A stretch of 64,000 bases of DNA from Oerskovia flava. GTDB lineage: Bacteria > Actinomycetota > Actinomycetes > Actinomycetales > Cellulomonadaceae. Both the position numbers and the translations under genes were made by a program. The DNA lies in contig NZ_JAOXSR010000010.1 in NCBI RefSeq assembly GCF_026163685.1, forward strand, positions 16,653-80,652, in the 5' to 3' direction. The notes below the pieces were generated by a model, which was not told where the DNA came from, made no database searches, and worked only from the letters and a program-made list of their open reading frames with translations. This document shows, in pieces, positions 35,343 to 43,580 of this stretch (position 1 is the first letter of the stretch; each line of letters starts with the position of its first letter).

Positions 35343-36278
35343 ATGGCACGCATCTACGACGACGTCACGAAGCTGGTCGGCAACACCCCCCTGGTGCGCC
35401 TCAACAAGCTCACCGAGGGGTCCGGCGCCACGGTCGTCGGCAAGCTGGAGTTCTACAACCCGGCGAACTCGGTCAAGGACCGTATCGGCGTGGCGATCAT
35501 CGACGCCGCCGAGGCGTCGGGTGACCTCGCTCCCGGCGGCACCATCGTCGAGGCGACCTCCGGCAACACCGGCATCGCGCTGGCCATGGTCGGGGCGGCG
35601 CGCGGCTACGACGTCGTGCTGACCATGCCGGAGACCATGTCCAAGGAGCGCCGGGCCCTCCTGCGCGCGTTCGGAGCCGAGCTCATCCTCACGCCGGGCT
35701 CCGAGGGCATGAAGGGCGCCGTGAACAAGGCCGACGAGGTCGTCGCCGAGCGCGAGGGCGCGATCCTCGCCCGCCAGTTCGCCAACGAGGCCAACCCCGC
35801 CATCCACCGCGCCACGACGGCCGAGGAGATCTGGGCGGACACCGACGGCGAGGTCGACATCGTCGTCGCCGGCATCGGCACGGGCGGGACGATCACGGGA
35901 GTCGGCCAGGTGCTCAAGGAGCGCAAGCCGGGTATCCAGATCGTCGCGGTCGAGCCCGAGGAGTCGGCGATCCTCAACGGCGGCGCCCCCGGCCCGCACA
36001 AGATCCAGGGGATCGGCGCCAACTTCGTCCCGGAGATCCTCGACACCGAGGTCTACGACGAGGTCATCGACGTCAACGCCGAGACCGCCGTCGAGTACGC
36101 CCGCCGTGCGGCGAAGGAGGAGGGCCTCCTCGTGGGGATCTCGTCCGGTGCGGCCATCTACGCGGCCCTCCAGCTCGCGCAGCGCCCGGAGAACGCGGGC
36201 AAGCTCATCGTGACGATCATCCCGTCGTTCGGGGAGCGCTACCTGTCCTCCATCCTCTACGCGGACCTCCTGGACTGA
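35343..36278 (+). CDS. cysK: Cysteine synthase A (O-acetylserine sulfhydrylase)
   Basis: 311 aa PLP enzyme that makes cysteine from O-acetylserine and sulfide. The PLP Lys45 is in NSVKDRIG, the substrate loop is [11 protein letters not shown], the phosphate-binding loop is [10 protein letters not shown], and the C-terminal SSGAA motif is present. GAGGAAG lies just before the ATG at 35343; the frame is open upstream but without similarity. It is followed by cysE after 1 nt, so the two partners that form the cysteine synthase complex are made together. Expression probably depends on the Cys-rich leader. Confidence 0.96.
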   Translation: MARIYDDVTKLVGNTPLVRLNKLTEGSGATVVGKLEFYNPANSVKDRIGVAIIDAAEASGDLAPGGTIVEATSGNTGIALAMVGAARGYDVVLTMPETMSKERRALLRAFGAELILTPGSEGMKGAVNKADEVVAEREGAILARQFANEANPAIHRATTAEEIWADTDGEVDIVVAGIGTGGTITGVGQVLKERKPGIQIVAVEPEESAILNGGAPGPHKIQGIGANFVPEILDTEVYDEVIDVNAETAVEYARRAAKEEGLLVGISSGAAIYAALQLAQRPENAGKLIVTIIPSFGERYLSSILYADLLD

Positions 36279-36279
36279 C

Positions 36280-36909
36280 GTGACCGAGCGCGTAGCACCC
36301 CCGCTCCGGACCTCCTCACGGGTCCGGCGGTTCCTGCGCGTCCTCGCCGAGGACCTCGAGGCGGCGCGCCTGCGCGACCCGGCAGCGCGCAGCCGCCTCG
36401 AGGTGGCCCTCGCGTACCCGGGCCTGCACGCCGTGTGGGCGTACCGGCTCGCGCACCGCATGTGGCGCGAGCCGGTCCTGCGCCTGCCGGCCCGCCTGCT
36501 CTCGCAGGCGGCGCGGGCGTTCACCGGCGTGGAGATCCACCCGGGCGCCCGCATCGGCCGGCGCCTGTTCATCGACCACGGCATGGGCGTCGTCGTCGGG
36601 GAGACCGCGGTCGTCGGGGACGACGTCGTGCTGTTCCACACCTCGACCCTCGGTGGCCGGTCGATGAAGCGCGGCAAGCGGCACCCCACGCTCGGCGACC
36701 GGGTCGTCGTCGGCGCGGGCGCGAAGATCCTCGGGCCGGTGTGGATCGGCGACGACGTGCAGGTCGGCGCGAACGCCGTGGTCGTCAAGGACGTCCCGCC
36801 GGGCGCGGTCGCCGTGGGCGTCCCCGCCACGGTCCGGTTCCCGAAGGCGCCACCGACCGAGCGCACGACGCTCGAGGACCCGTCGGAGCTCATCGAGTAC
36901 GTGATCTGA
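36280..36909 (+). CDS. cysE: Serine O-acetyltransferase
   Basis: 209 aa, the short EpsC/CysE form. The left-handed beta-helix hexapeptide repeats include [66 protein letters not shown]. The catalytic His lies in IDHGMGV. It acetylates serine to O-acetylserine, feeding CysK. The C-terminus ends in Ile (EYVI), the residue that inserts into the CysK active site in the known complex. GTG starts 1 nt after the cysK stop; no separate ribosome site, so translation is coupled. Confidence 0.95.
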   Translation: MTERVAPPLRTSSRVRRFLRVLAEDLEAARLRDPAARSRLEVALAYPGLHAVWAYRLAHRMWREPVLRLPARLLSQAARAFTGVEIHPGARIGRRLFIDHGMGVVVGETAVVGDDVVLFHTSTLGGRSMKRGKRHPTLGDRVVVGAGAKILGPVWIGDDVQVGANAVVVKDVPPGAVAVGVPATVRFPKAPPTERTTLEDPSELIEYVI

Positions 36910-36915
36910 TCCGCG

Positions 36916-36996
36916 GGCGCCCGGGTAGGCTGGGCCTCGGCAGTATCCGGAACTCCGCGTACCGGGTACTGCTGCGGTGCACCCGACCCGGGCGCC
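36916..36996. promoter_or_regulatory. Nested stem-loop between cysE and the LLM gene
   Basis: The outer arms GGCGCCCGGGT (36916-36926) and ACCCGGGCGCC (36986-36996) are perfectly complementary. Inside, GCAGTATCCGG (36940-36950) pairs with CCGGGTACTGC (36962-36972) with one wobble, and pairing can extend a few more bases. It starts 7 nt after the cysE stop and ends 26 nt before the next gene. It could be the cysKE terminator or a structured leader. Confidence 0.55.
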
Positions 36997-37022
36997 GCTC
37001 CCCCTCGACGACGAGGAGCACC

Positions 37023-38060
37023 ATGCGCATCGGCATCCACACCGGCTACTGGTCCGCCGGCCCACCACCCGGTATCGCCGACGCGATCGTCGCCGCCGAC
37101 CGCCTCGGCATCGACTCCGTGTGGACCGCGGAGGCGTACGGCTCGGACGCCTTCACCCCGCTCGCCTGGTGGGGGTCGCGCACGTCGAGCATCCGGCTCG
37201 GCACCGCCGTCGCGCAGATGTCGGCCCGCACTCCCACCGCGACCGCCATGGCGGCCCTCACCCTCGACCACCTCTCGGGCGGACGCGCGGTCCTGGGGCT
37301 CGGCGCCTCGGGACCCCAGGTGGTCGAGGGCTGGTACGGCCAGCCCTACCCCCGCCCGCTCGCCCGCACCCGCGAGTACGTCGACATCGTGCGCGAGGTC
37401 CTCGCCCGCGAGCGCCCCGTGACCTACGACGGCGCGTTCTACCAGCTCCCCCGCACCGGCGAGGGGACGACGGGGCTCGGCAAGGCCCTGCGCTCCACCG
37501 TGCACCCGCTGCGGGCGGACCTGCCCATCCACCTCGCCGCCGAGGGCCCGAAGAACGTGGCGCTCGCCGCCGAGATCGCCGACGGCTGGCTCCCGCTCTT
37601 CTACTCCCCCCGCATGGACGCGCAGTTCCGCGCGCTGCTCGACGAGGGCTTCGCGCGCCGCTCGGCGGAGCGCTCCCCCGTGGACCGCTTCGAGGTCTCG
37701 GCCACCGTCCCCGTCGTGGTGCACGACGACGTGGAGCAGGCCGCGGACCAGGTCCGCCCCTTCATCGCGCTCTACGTGGGCGGGATGGGCGCCAAGGGCG
37801 CGAACTTCCACCGCGACGCCCTCGACCGGCTGGGCTACGCCGACGCGTGCGACGAGATCCAGGCGCACTACCTCGCGGGCCGCAAGGCCGACGCCGCCGC
37901 GGCCGTCCCGACGGCGCTCGTCGAGGACATCGCCCTCGTCGGCCCGGCCGACAAGATCGGCCGCGACGTGCAGGCGTGGCGGGACACCGCGGTGACCACC
38001 CTGCTCGTGCAGGGGGACGCCACGGCCGTGCGCACCCTGGCCGGCGCGCTCGCCGGGTAG
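37023..38060 (+). CDS. LLM-class F420-dependent oxidoreductase (TIGR03559-like)
   Basis: 345 aa TIM-barrel enzyme. Conserved parts are RIGIHTGYWSAGPPPGIADAI, DSVWTAEAYGSDAFTPLAWWG, AVLGLGASGPQVVEGWYG and FIALYVGGMGAKGANFHRDAL. These match an F420-binding LLM family of unknown substrate found widely in actinomycetes. GGAG precedes the ATG at 37023. It is distinct from the LLM proteins at 5740 and 22485. It follows the cysKE unit after a structured gap and converges on the alkyltransferase-like gene. Confidence 0.88.
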   Translation: MRIGIHTGYWSAGPPPGIADAIVAADRLGIDSVWTAEAYGSDAFTPLAWWGSRTSSIRLGTAVAQMSARTPTATAMAALTLDHLSGGRAVLGLGASGPQVVEGWYGQPYPRPLARTREYVDIVREVLARERPVTYDGAFYQLPRTGEGTTGLGKALRSTVHPLRADLPIHLAAEGPKNVALAAEIADGWLPLFYSPRMDAQFRALLDEGFARRSAERSPVDRFEVSATVPVVVHDDVEQAADQVRPFIALYVGGMGAKGANFHRDALDRLGYADACDEIQAHYLAGRKADAAAAVPTALVEDIALVGPADKIGRDVQAWRDTAVTTLLVQGDATAVRTLAGALAG

Positions 38061-38093
38061 CGCAGGCGCCGGTGCAGGCAGCCCAGGCCGGGG

Positions 38094-38447
38094 TCAGGTC
38101 CTGCCGGGCGGCCCGTCCTGCTCCGGGAACCACACGGCTCGGCGCAGGTCCACCCGCAGCCCGTCCGCGCGCAACGGGCACCCCTCGGCGCGCAGCCGCG
38201 CGAGGGCGCGCTCGGCGTGCTGCGCGGGGGGCGCCCCGGCGGCGTTGACCACGCGCCACCACGGCAGGTCCCCGGTCCCGCGCGCGAGGACCTGGCCCAC
38301 CTGACGCGGACCGCCGCGGTGCAGGGTCTCCGCGACGATCTCCGCCACCAGCCCGTAGGTCATCGCCCGCCCCGCGGGGATGCGCGCGACGAGGTCGTGC
38401 ACGGCGGCGTCGTAGGCACGGGCCTGGTCGGGATGCGCGCTGCTCAC
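38094..38447 (-). CDS. Alkyltransferase-like protein (MGMT family, no active-site Cys)
   Basis: 117 aa. It shows the MGMT DNA-binding core (IPAGRAMTYGLVAEIV, RQVGQVLARG) but has PWWRVVNAAG where active O6-alkylguanine transferases have PCHRV. The reactive Cys is therefore Trp, as in ATL proteins that bind alkylated DNA and recruit nucleotide excision repair. The GTG start at 38447 has TAGGTT ending 6 nt upstream, so the mRNA is probably leaderless. It diverges from the eis-like gene. Confidence 0.88.
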   Translation of the reverse strand: MSSAHPDQARAYDAAVHDLVARIPAGRAMTYGLVAEIVAETLHRGGPRQVGQVLARGTGDLPWWRVVNAAGAPPAQHAERALARLRAEGCPLRADGLRVDLRRAVWFPEQDGPPGRT

Positions 38448-38517
38448 GCCCGCAACCTACCGGCGCGCGGGGCGTATTGTCCTGGCGCCCGGGTCCGGGG
38501 CGCGCGAGGATCGACCC

Positions 38518-39912
38518 ATGTCCCCTGCTGAGCCCACCGCCCCCGCCCGTACCGCGTCAGCCCCCGCCGGGGAGGGCGCGAGGCCCCTGCCGGCCGGCTA
38601 CCGGTCCGTGCCGCTCTCCGCGGAACGGTACCGCGAGGTCCTCGACCTCGACATGTGGGCGTTCCCGTCGTCCGTCGAGGTCGACGAGGCGCACAAGTCG
38701 CCGTCGCCGCTCACGTGGTCGCGGACGTTCGGGGTCGTGGCCGACCACGAGGACGACCGCGCCGTCCCGGTCGACGGCGCGCTCCCGGTCACCACGGAGC
38801 TCGCGGCGATGCACGCCTCCTACCCGTTCTCCCGCTTCCCCGTCCCGGGCGGGACGCTGCCGGTCGCCGGTCTGACGTGGGTCGGTGTGCACCCCCAGCA
38901 CCGTCGCAAGGGTCTGCTCACGGCCATGATCGACGAGCACCTCGCCCGCTGCCGGGAGCTCGGCGAGCCGGTCTCCGCGCTCTTCGCGGCCGAGGCCGCG
39001 ATCTACGGCCGCTTCGGCTACGGCCAGGCGGCGAACGACCTGCGCCTGACGATCCCGCGCGGCGCGGCGTTGCGTGACGTGCCCGGCGCCGACGCGCACA
39101 CCGTCCGGATCGAGAAGGCGGACCGGGAACGCCACGGCGAGCTCGTCGCCGCCCTGCACGTCGCCGCCGGAACCGGGGCCCACGTGGCCACGGCCGACGG
39201 GTGCCCGGTCAACCGCCCCGGCTGGGCCACGCGCGAGACGCCCGAGCTCCAGGCGGCCTTCTGGTCGGATCCCGTCGCGTTCCGGGGCGGGCGCGAGTCC
39301 CGGCGGATCGTCGTCGTGGAGCGCGACGGGGAGCCCCGCGGGTACGCGACGTTCCGGCGCAAGACCACCTGGGAGCAGACCGGGCCGCGCGGCACCGTGA
39401 GCACGGGCGAGGTCGTGGCGCTGGACGCCGCGGCGGCCCGTGCGCTGTGGGGGGTGCTGACGGACCTCGACCTGACGAGCGAGGTCGAGCCCTTCGTCCT
39501 GCCCGTGGACGACGTCGTCACGCACCTCCTCGTGGACCCGCGGGCCGCGGCCCCGCGCGTCGCCGACAACGTGTGGGTGCGGGTGGTGGACGTGCCGGCC
39601 GCGCTCGCGGGGCGTCGCTACGCCGCGGACGTGGACGTCGTCCTGCACGTGACGGACGCGCGCGTCGCGCAGAACGCGGGTCACTGGCGGGTGCGCGCCG
39701 AGGGGTTCGGACCGGCGCGGAGCGAGCGGACCGACGACGCCGCGGACCTCAGCCTGGACGTGCGCGAGCTCGGCTCGGCGTACCTGGGCGGGGTGTCGCT
39801 CACGTCGCTGGCGGCCGCGGGTCTCGTCACGGAGCACCGCCCCGGCGCGCTCGCGCACGCGGCGGCGGCGTTCTCCTGGCCCGTCGCGCCGGTCTGCAGC
39901 TGGGTCTTCTGA
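38518..39912 (+). CDS. Eis-like GNAT N-acetyltransferase
   Basis: 464 aa. Residues about 20-170 form the first GNAT domain with the acetyl-CoA loop HPQHRRKGLLTAMI (V/Q-x-x-R-R-K-G). A second GNAT-like domain and a C-terminal sterol-carrier-type domain ending in the free carboxylate (CSWVF) complete the Eis layout. LFAAEAAIYGRFGYG is conserved in Eis. Mycobacterial Eis acetylates aminoglycosides and proteins at several amines and works as a hexamer. The N-terminus has about 20 extra Ala/Pro residues. The natural substrate here is unknown. Confidence 0.9.
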   Translation: MSPAEPTAPARTASAPAGEGARPLPAGYRSVPLSAERYREVLDLDMWAFPSSVEVDEAHKSPSPLTWSRTFGVVADHEDDRAVPVDGALPVTTELAAMHASYPFSRFPVPGGTLPVAGLTWVGVHPQHRRKGLLTAMIDEHLARCRELGEPVSALFAAEAAIYGRFGYGQAANDLRLTIPRGAALRDVPGADAHTVRIEKADRERHGELVAALHVAAGTGAHVATADGCPVNRPGWATRETPELQAAFWSDPVAFRGGRESRRIVVVERDGEPRGYATFRRKTTWEQTGPRGTVSTGEVVALDAAAARALWGVLTDLDLTSEVEPFVLPVDDVVTHLLVDPRAAAPRVADNVWVRVVDVPAALAGRRYAADVDVVLHVTDARVAQNAGHWRVRAEGFGPARSERTDDAADLSLDVRELGSAYLGGVSLTSLAAAGLVTEHRPGALAHAAAAFSWPVAPVCSWVF

Positions 39913-39930
39913 CGACGCGCCCGGTCGGGC

Positions 39931-40926
39931 TCAGACCTGGCAGACGCCGCACCAGTAGAGCGACCGGCCGCCGAGCTCCTTGACGAGCACGGGCGTGCCG
40001 CAGACCCGGCAGGGTCGCCCGTCGCGGTGGTAGACGTAGAACGCGTCGTCGGCGTCCACGGCGCCGGGCCGGTCGTCGGTGTTCTGCCGCACCCGGCGCC
40101 GTGGGTCCGCGGGCGCCGAGGCGCCCGGCGTCCCGGACGCACCGCGGTCCTGCGGCCGGGTGGTGACGATCGCACCGGTCGCCGCGCCGTCGCGCATGAG
40201 GACGACCAGGTCGTCCCAGACCTTCCGCAGCACCTCTGCCGGGACGTCCCGGCCGGGCCGCAGCGGGTCGAGCCCGGCACGGAAGAGCACCTCGGCGCGG
40301 TAGATGTTGCCGACGCCCGCGAGGACCTCCTGCTGCATCAGCAGCTGACCGACCGTCGTGCGCGAGCGCCGGACCCGTGCGGCGACCTCCGCGCCGGGGT
40401 CGCCGGTGTGGTCGTCGCGGATCGGGTCAGGTCCGAGCCGCGCCACGACGGCGTCCTTCTCCGCCGCCGTGACGACCTCGCACGCCGTCGGGCCGGTGAG
40501 GTCCGCGACCGCGTGCTCCGCGAGCAGCCGCACGCGGACCGCGCCGCGCGGGGCGGGGGCCGTCCAGGACCCGTCGGCGTGCACGGCGCCCGCCGGGCCG
40601 GCGGGGGCCGTCTCCCGCTCCCCCACGCGCCGGCGCGGCGCCCCGATCGCGTGCACGACGGCGGTGCTGCCGTCACCGTCGAAGGTCCAGGCCCCGTAGA
40701 GCCCCAGGTGGACCCGGAGCCAGAGCACGTCCGACGGGCGGGTGCCGTCCGCGAGACCGAGGAAGAGCTGCTTGCCGTACGCCTGGCTGTCGACGAGCAC
40801 GCGGCCGTCGATCAGCGCGGCGCCCGCCGCGAAACGTCCCTGCGGGCTCGTCACCTGCAGCGTCCGCGACCCGAACAGGTCGCCGAACGTGCGGGCGAGG
40901 CGGTGGACGGTGTGACCCTCCGGCAT
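39931..40926 (-). CDS. Nei/Fpg-family DNA glycosylase (endonuclease VIII, Nei1-like)
   Basis: 331 aa. After Met removal the catalytic Pro and Glu come from MPEGHTVHR. SPQGRFAAGAALIDG matches mycobacterial Nei1. The H2TH domain contains QLLMQQEVLAGVGNIYRAEVLF, and the C-terminal zinc finger is CRVCGTPV...YWCGVCQ. It removes oxidised pyrimidines. An insertion of about 30 residues rich in Gly/Ala/Pro (RPQDRGASGTPGASAPAD) comes before the zinc finger. The ATG at 40926 lies 15 nt downstream of the rpiB stop, forming a two-gene unit. Confidence 0.92.
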   Translation of the reverse strand: MPEGHTVHRLARTFGDLFGSRTLQVTSPQGRFAAGAALIDGRVLVDSQAYGKQLFLGLADGTRPSDVLWLRVHLGLYGAWTFDGDGSTAVVHAIGAPRRRVGERETAPAGPAGAVHADGSWTAPAPRGAVRVRLLAEHAVADLTGPTACEVVTAAEKDAVVARLGPDPIRDDHTGDPGAEVAARVRRSRTTVGQLLMQQEVLAGVGNIYRAEVLFRAGLDPLRPGRDVPAEVLRKVWDDLVVLMRDGAATGAIVTTRPQDRGASGTPGASAPADPRRRVRQNTDDRPGAVDADDAFYVYHRDGRPCRVCGTPVLVKELGGRSLYWCGVCQV

Positions 40927-40940
40927 GCTGGAGCGTCGGG

Positions 40941-41402
40941 TCAGGCGCGGGCCGCGCGGGCCGCCTCGTAGTCCGCGAGCTGGTCGATCCGCCGCTGGTG
41001 GCGGGCGTCGCCGCTGAACGGCTCGGCGAGGAACGCGTCGACGAACGCGACCGCCTCGTCGACCGGGTGCTGCCGCGCGCCGATCGAGATGACGTTGGCG
41101 TCGTTGTGCTGGCGTCCGAGGGTCGCGGTCGCGAGGTTCCACACGAGCGCTGCACGCACCCCGTCGACCTTGTTCGCGGCGATGGCCTCGCCGTTGCCCG
41201 AGCCGCCGATCACGACACCGAGGGACCCCGGGTCGGCGACGACGCCCTCGCCCGCGGCGAGGCAGAACGCCGGGTAGTCGTCCTGGGCGTCGTACTCGTG
41301 CGCACCGTGGTCCACGACGTCGTGGCCCGCCGCCCTCAGGTGCTCGACGAGGTGGACCTTGAGCTCGTACCCGGCGTGGTCGGCAGCAATGTGAACGCGC
41401 AT
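40941..41402 (-). CDS. rpiB: Ribose-5-phosphate isomerase B
   Basis: 153 aa, normal length. It interconverts ribose 5-phosphate and ribulose 5-phosphate. Motifs: RVHIAADHAGYELK, GVVIGGSGNGEAIAANKV (anion-binding loop), LATATLGRQHNDANVISIGARQ. The general base here is Ser rather than Cys (GGSGNG), as is common in actinobacterial RpiB. The ATG at 41402 is chosen because the fold begins there. It diverges from the M13 peptidase gene across 66 nt. Confidence 0.94.
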   Translation of the reverse strand: MRVHIAADHAGYELKVHLVEHLRAAGHDVVDHGAHEYDAQDDYPAFCLAAGEGVVADPGSLGVVIGGSGNGEAIAANKVDGVRAALVWNLATATLGRQHNDANVISIGARQHPVDEAVAFVDAFLAEPFSGDARHQRRIDQLADYEAARAARA

Positions 41403-41468
41403 GGACCACATCATGCCGCACGCCGGTCGGGCGGTGCCCACCCGTCCGCCTGGCCTAACCTGAGATGC

Positions 41469-43493
41469 ATGACACACACCCCCTCCCTGTCAGCGACCGC
41501 GTCGCGGTCCGGGATCGAGCTCGCGGAGCTCGACCCCGAGACCCGCCCCCAGGACGATCTCTACCGGTACGTCAACGGCCGGTGGATCGACCGCCACGAG
41601 ATCCCCGCCGACCGGGCCATGGACGGATCGTTCCACGCCCTGCGGGACCAGTCCGAGGTGCACGTGCGCGAGATCATCGAGGACACCGCCAACGCCGTCA
41701 CCGCGGGCGAGGCCACCGGCGTCCAGGCGAAGATCGGCGCGCTGTACGCCAGCTTTATGGACACGGGCTCCATCGAGGCGCTCGGCACCGACCCGCTGCG
41801 CACCGACCTGGCCCTGGTCGAGGCCGCGTCGAGCCAGGCCGAGCTGACGGGAGCGCTCGGCGCACTGCAGCGCACCGGCGGGGCCGGCGCCACCGGGTTC
41901 TGGGTGGACAACGACGCGAAGGACCCTGAGAAGTACGTCGTGCACCTCTACCAGGGCGGCCTCGGCCTGCCCGACGAGGCGTACTACCGCGAGGACCAGT
42001 ACGCCCCGGTCCGCGAGAAGTACGTCGCGCACGTGGCGCGCATGCTCACCCTCGTCGACGGCGCGGTCGAGTTCGCAGGCGTCGACGCCCAGGAGGCCGC
42101 GCAGCGGATCCTCGCGCTCGAGACCAAGCTCGCCGCCCACCACTGGGACGTGGTCCGTGACCGCGACGCCGAGCTCACCTACAACCCGACGACGCTCGCC
42201 GACCTCGCCGCGAGCGCGCCCGGGTTCGACTGGCGGGCCTGGGTGCTCGCGCTCGGGGCACCAGAGGGTGCGTTCACGGACCTCGTCGTGCGCGAGCCCG
42301 ACTTCGCCGAGGGCTTCGCCGCGCTGTGGCGCAGCGAGCCGCTCGACGACTGGAAGCTCTGGCTCGTCTACCACGTCGTCTCCGCGCGCGCCCCCTACCT
42401 GTCGGACGAGGTCGTCGAGGCGAACTTCGACTTCTACGGCCGCACCCTCTCGGGCGCGCAGGAGGTCCGCGAGCGATGGAAGCGCGGGGTGGCGCTCGTC
42501 GAGGGCGCGCTCGGCGAGGCCGTCGGCGAGGTGTACGTCGCGCGGCACTTCCCGCCGTCCCACAAGGAGCGCATGGAGGAGCTCGTCGCGTTCCTCGTCG
42601 CCGCCTACCGCGAGTCGATCACGGGGCTCGACTGGATGACCGAGGAGACCAAGGCCAAGGCCCTCGCCAAGCTCGAGGCCTTCACACCGAAGATCGGCTA
42701 CCCGGCGAGGTGGCGCGACTACGGGGCGCTCGTCGTGGAGCCCGACGACCTGCTGGGCAACGTCCGGCGCGCGCACGCGTTCGAGCAGGACCGTGAGCTC
42801 GCGAAGATCGGCCGGCCCATCGACCGCGACGAGTGGCACATGACGCCCCAGACCGTCAACGCCTACTACAACCCGGGCATGAACGAGATCGTCTTCCCCG
42901 CCGCGATCCTCCAGCCGCCGTTCTTCGACCCCGAGGCGGAGGACGCCGTGAACTACGGCGGGATCGGTGCCGTGATCGGGCACGAGATCGGGCACGGCTT
43001 CGACGACCAGGGTTCCAAGTACGACGGCGCCGGCCGCCTCGAGGACTGGTGGACCGCCAGCGACCGCACGGAGTTCGAGAAGCGCACCCGGGCCCTCATC
43101 GCCCAGTACGACACGTTCCGGCCCGCGCAGTTCGGCGAGGACGGCCCGACCGTCAACGGCGCTCTCACCATCGGGGAGAACATCGGCGACCTCGGCGGGC
43201 TCTCGATCGCGCTGAAGGCCTACCGGCTCTCGCTCGGCACCCCGCTCGCCGACGCGCCCGTCGTCGACGGCCTGACCGGCGTCGAGCGCGTGCTGCTCGG
43301 GTGGGCCCAGGTGTGGCAGTCGAAGGGGCGCGACGAGGAGGTGGCCCGCCGCATCGCGACGGACCCGCACTCCCCCAACGAGTTCCGCTGCAACGGCGTG
43401 GTGCGCAACGTGGACGAGTTCTACGAGGCGTACGACGTCCGTCCCGGCGACGCGCTGTACCTCGACCCGGCGGAGCGCGTCCGCATCTGGTGA
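41469..43493 (+). CDS. M13-family zinc metallopeptidase (PepO/Zmp1/neprilysin-like)
   Basis: 674 aa. The zinc motif is AVIGHEIGHGFDDQG, the third ligand is in TIGENIGDLGG, substrate-binding NAYYNPGMNEIVFPAAILQ precedes it, and the CNG(V)VRN-type C-terminal end (FRCNGVVRN) is present. No signal peptide or membrane anchor, so it is cytosolic like Lactococcus PepO or exported by another route like Zmp1. TAACCT ends 7 nt before the ATG, a leaderless arrangement. An ATG 4 nt earlier is out of frame. A strong terminator follows. Confidence 0.95.
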   Translation: MTHTPSLSATASRSGIELAELDPETRPQDDLYRYVNGRWIDRHEIPADRAMDGSFHALRDQSEVHVREIIEDTANAVTAGEATGVQAKIGALYASFMDTGSIEALGTDPLRTDLALVEAASSQAELTGALGALQRTGGAGATGFWVDNDAKDPEKYVVHLYQGGLGLPDEAYYREDQYAPVREKYVAHVARMLTLVDGAVEFAGVDAQEAAQRILALETKLAAHHWDVVRDRDAELTYNPTTLADLAASAPGFDWRAWVLALGAPEGAFTDLVVREPDFAEGFAALWRSEPLDDWKLWLVYHVVSARAPYLSDEVVEANFDFYGRTLSGAQEVRERWKRGVALVEGALGEAVGEVYVARHFPPSHKERMEELVAFLVAAYRESITGLDWMTEETKAKALAKLEAFTPKIGYPARWRDYGALVVEPDDLLGNVRRAHAFEQDRELAKIGRPIDRDEWHMTPQTVNAYYNPGMNEIVFPAAILQPPFFDPEAEDAVNYGGIGAVIGHEIGHGFDDQGSKYDGAGRLEDWWTASDRTEFEKRTRALIAQYDTFRPAQFGEDGPTVNGALTIGENIGDLGGLSIALKAYRLSLGTPLADAPVVDGLTGVERVLLGWAQVWQSKGRDEEVARRIATDPHSPNEFRCNGVVRNVDEFYEAYDVRPGDALYLDPAERVRIW

Positions 43494-43511
43494 CGGGGCA
43501 GTCCTGCCCGC

Positions 43512-43548
43512 GGTCCGGCGTCGTGCAGCGGGTGCACGACGCCGGACC
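43512..43548. terminator. Bidirectional terminator after the M13 peptidase gene
   Basis: Perfect 16-bp stem: 43512-43527 (GGTCCGGCGTCGTGCA) pairs with 43533-43548 around a 5-nt GCGGG loop. It lies 18 nt after the peptidase stop and 32 nt from the stop of the convergent membrane-protein gene. Confidence 0.88.
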
Positions 43549-43580
43549 CCTGCCCGGGCGCGAGGGTCAGGACGCGGGGA

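Noticed and set aside
41465..41929. ATG at 41465 as the start of the peptidase or of a separate 154-aa gene
   Set aside because: It is out of frame with the M13 peptidase and gives an Arg/Gly/His-rich product. The in-frame ATG is 41469.
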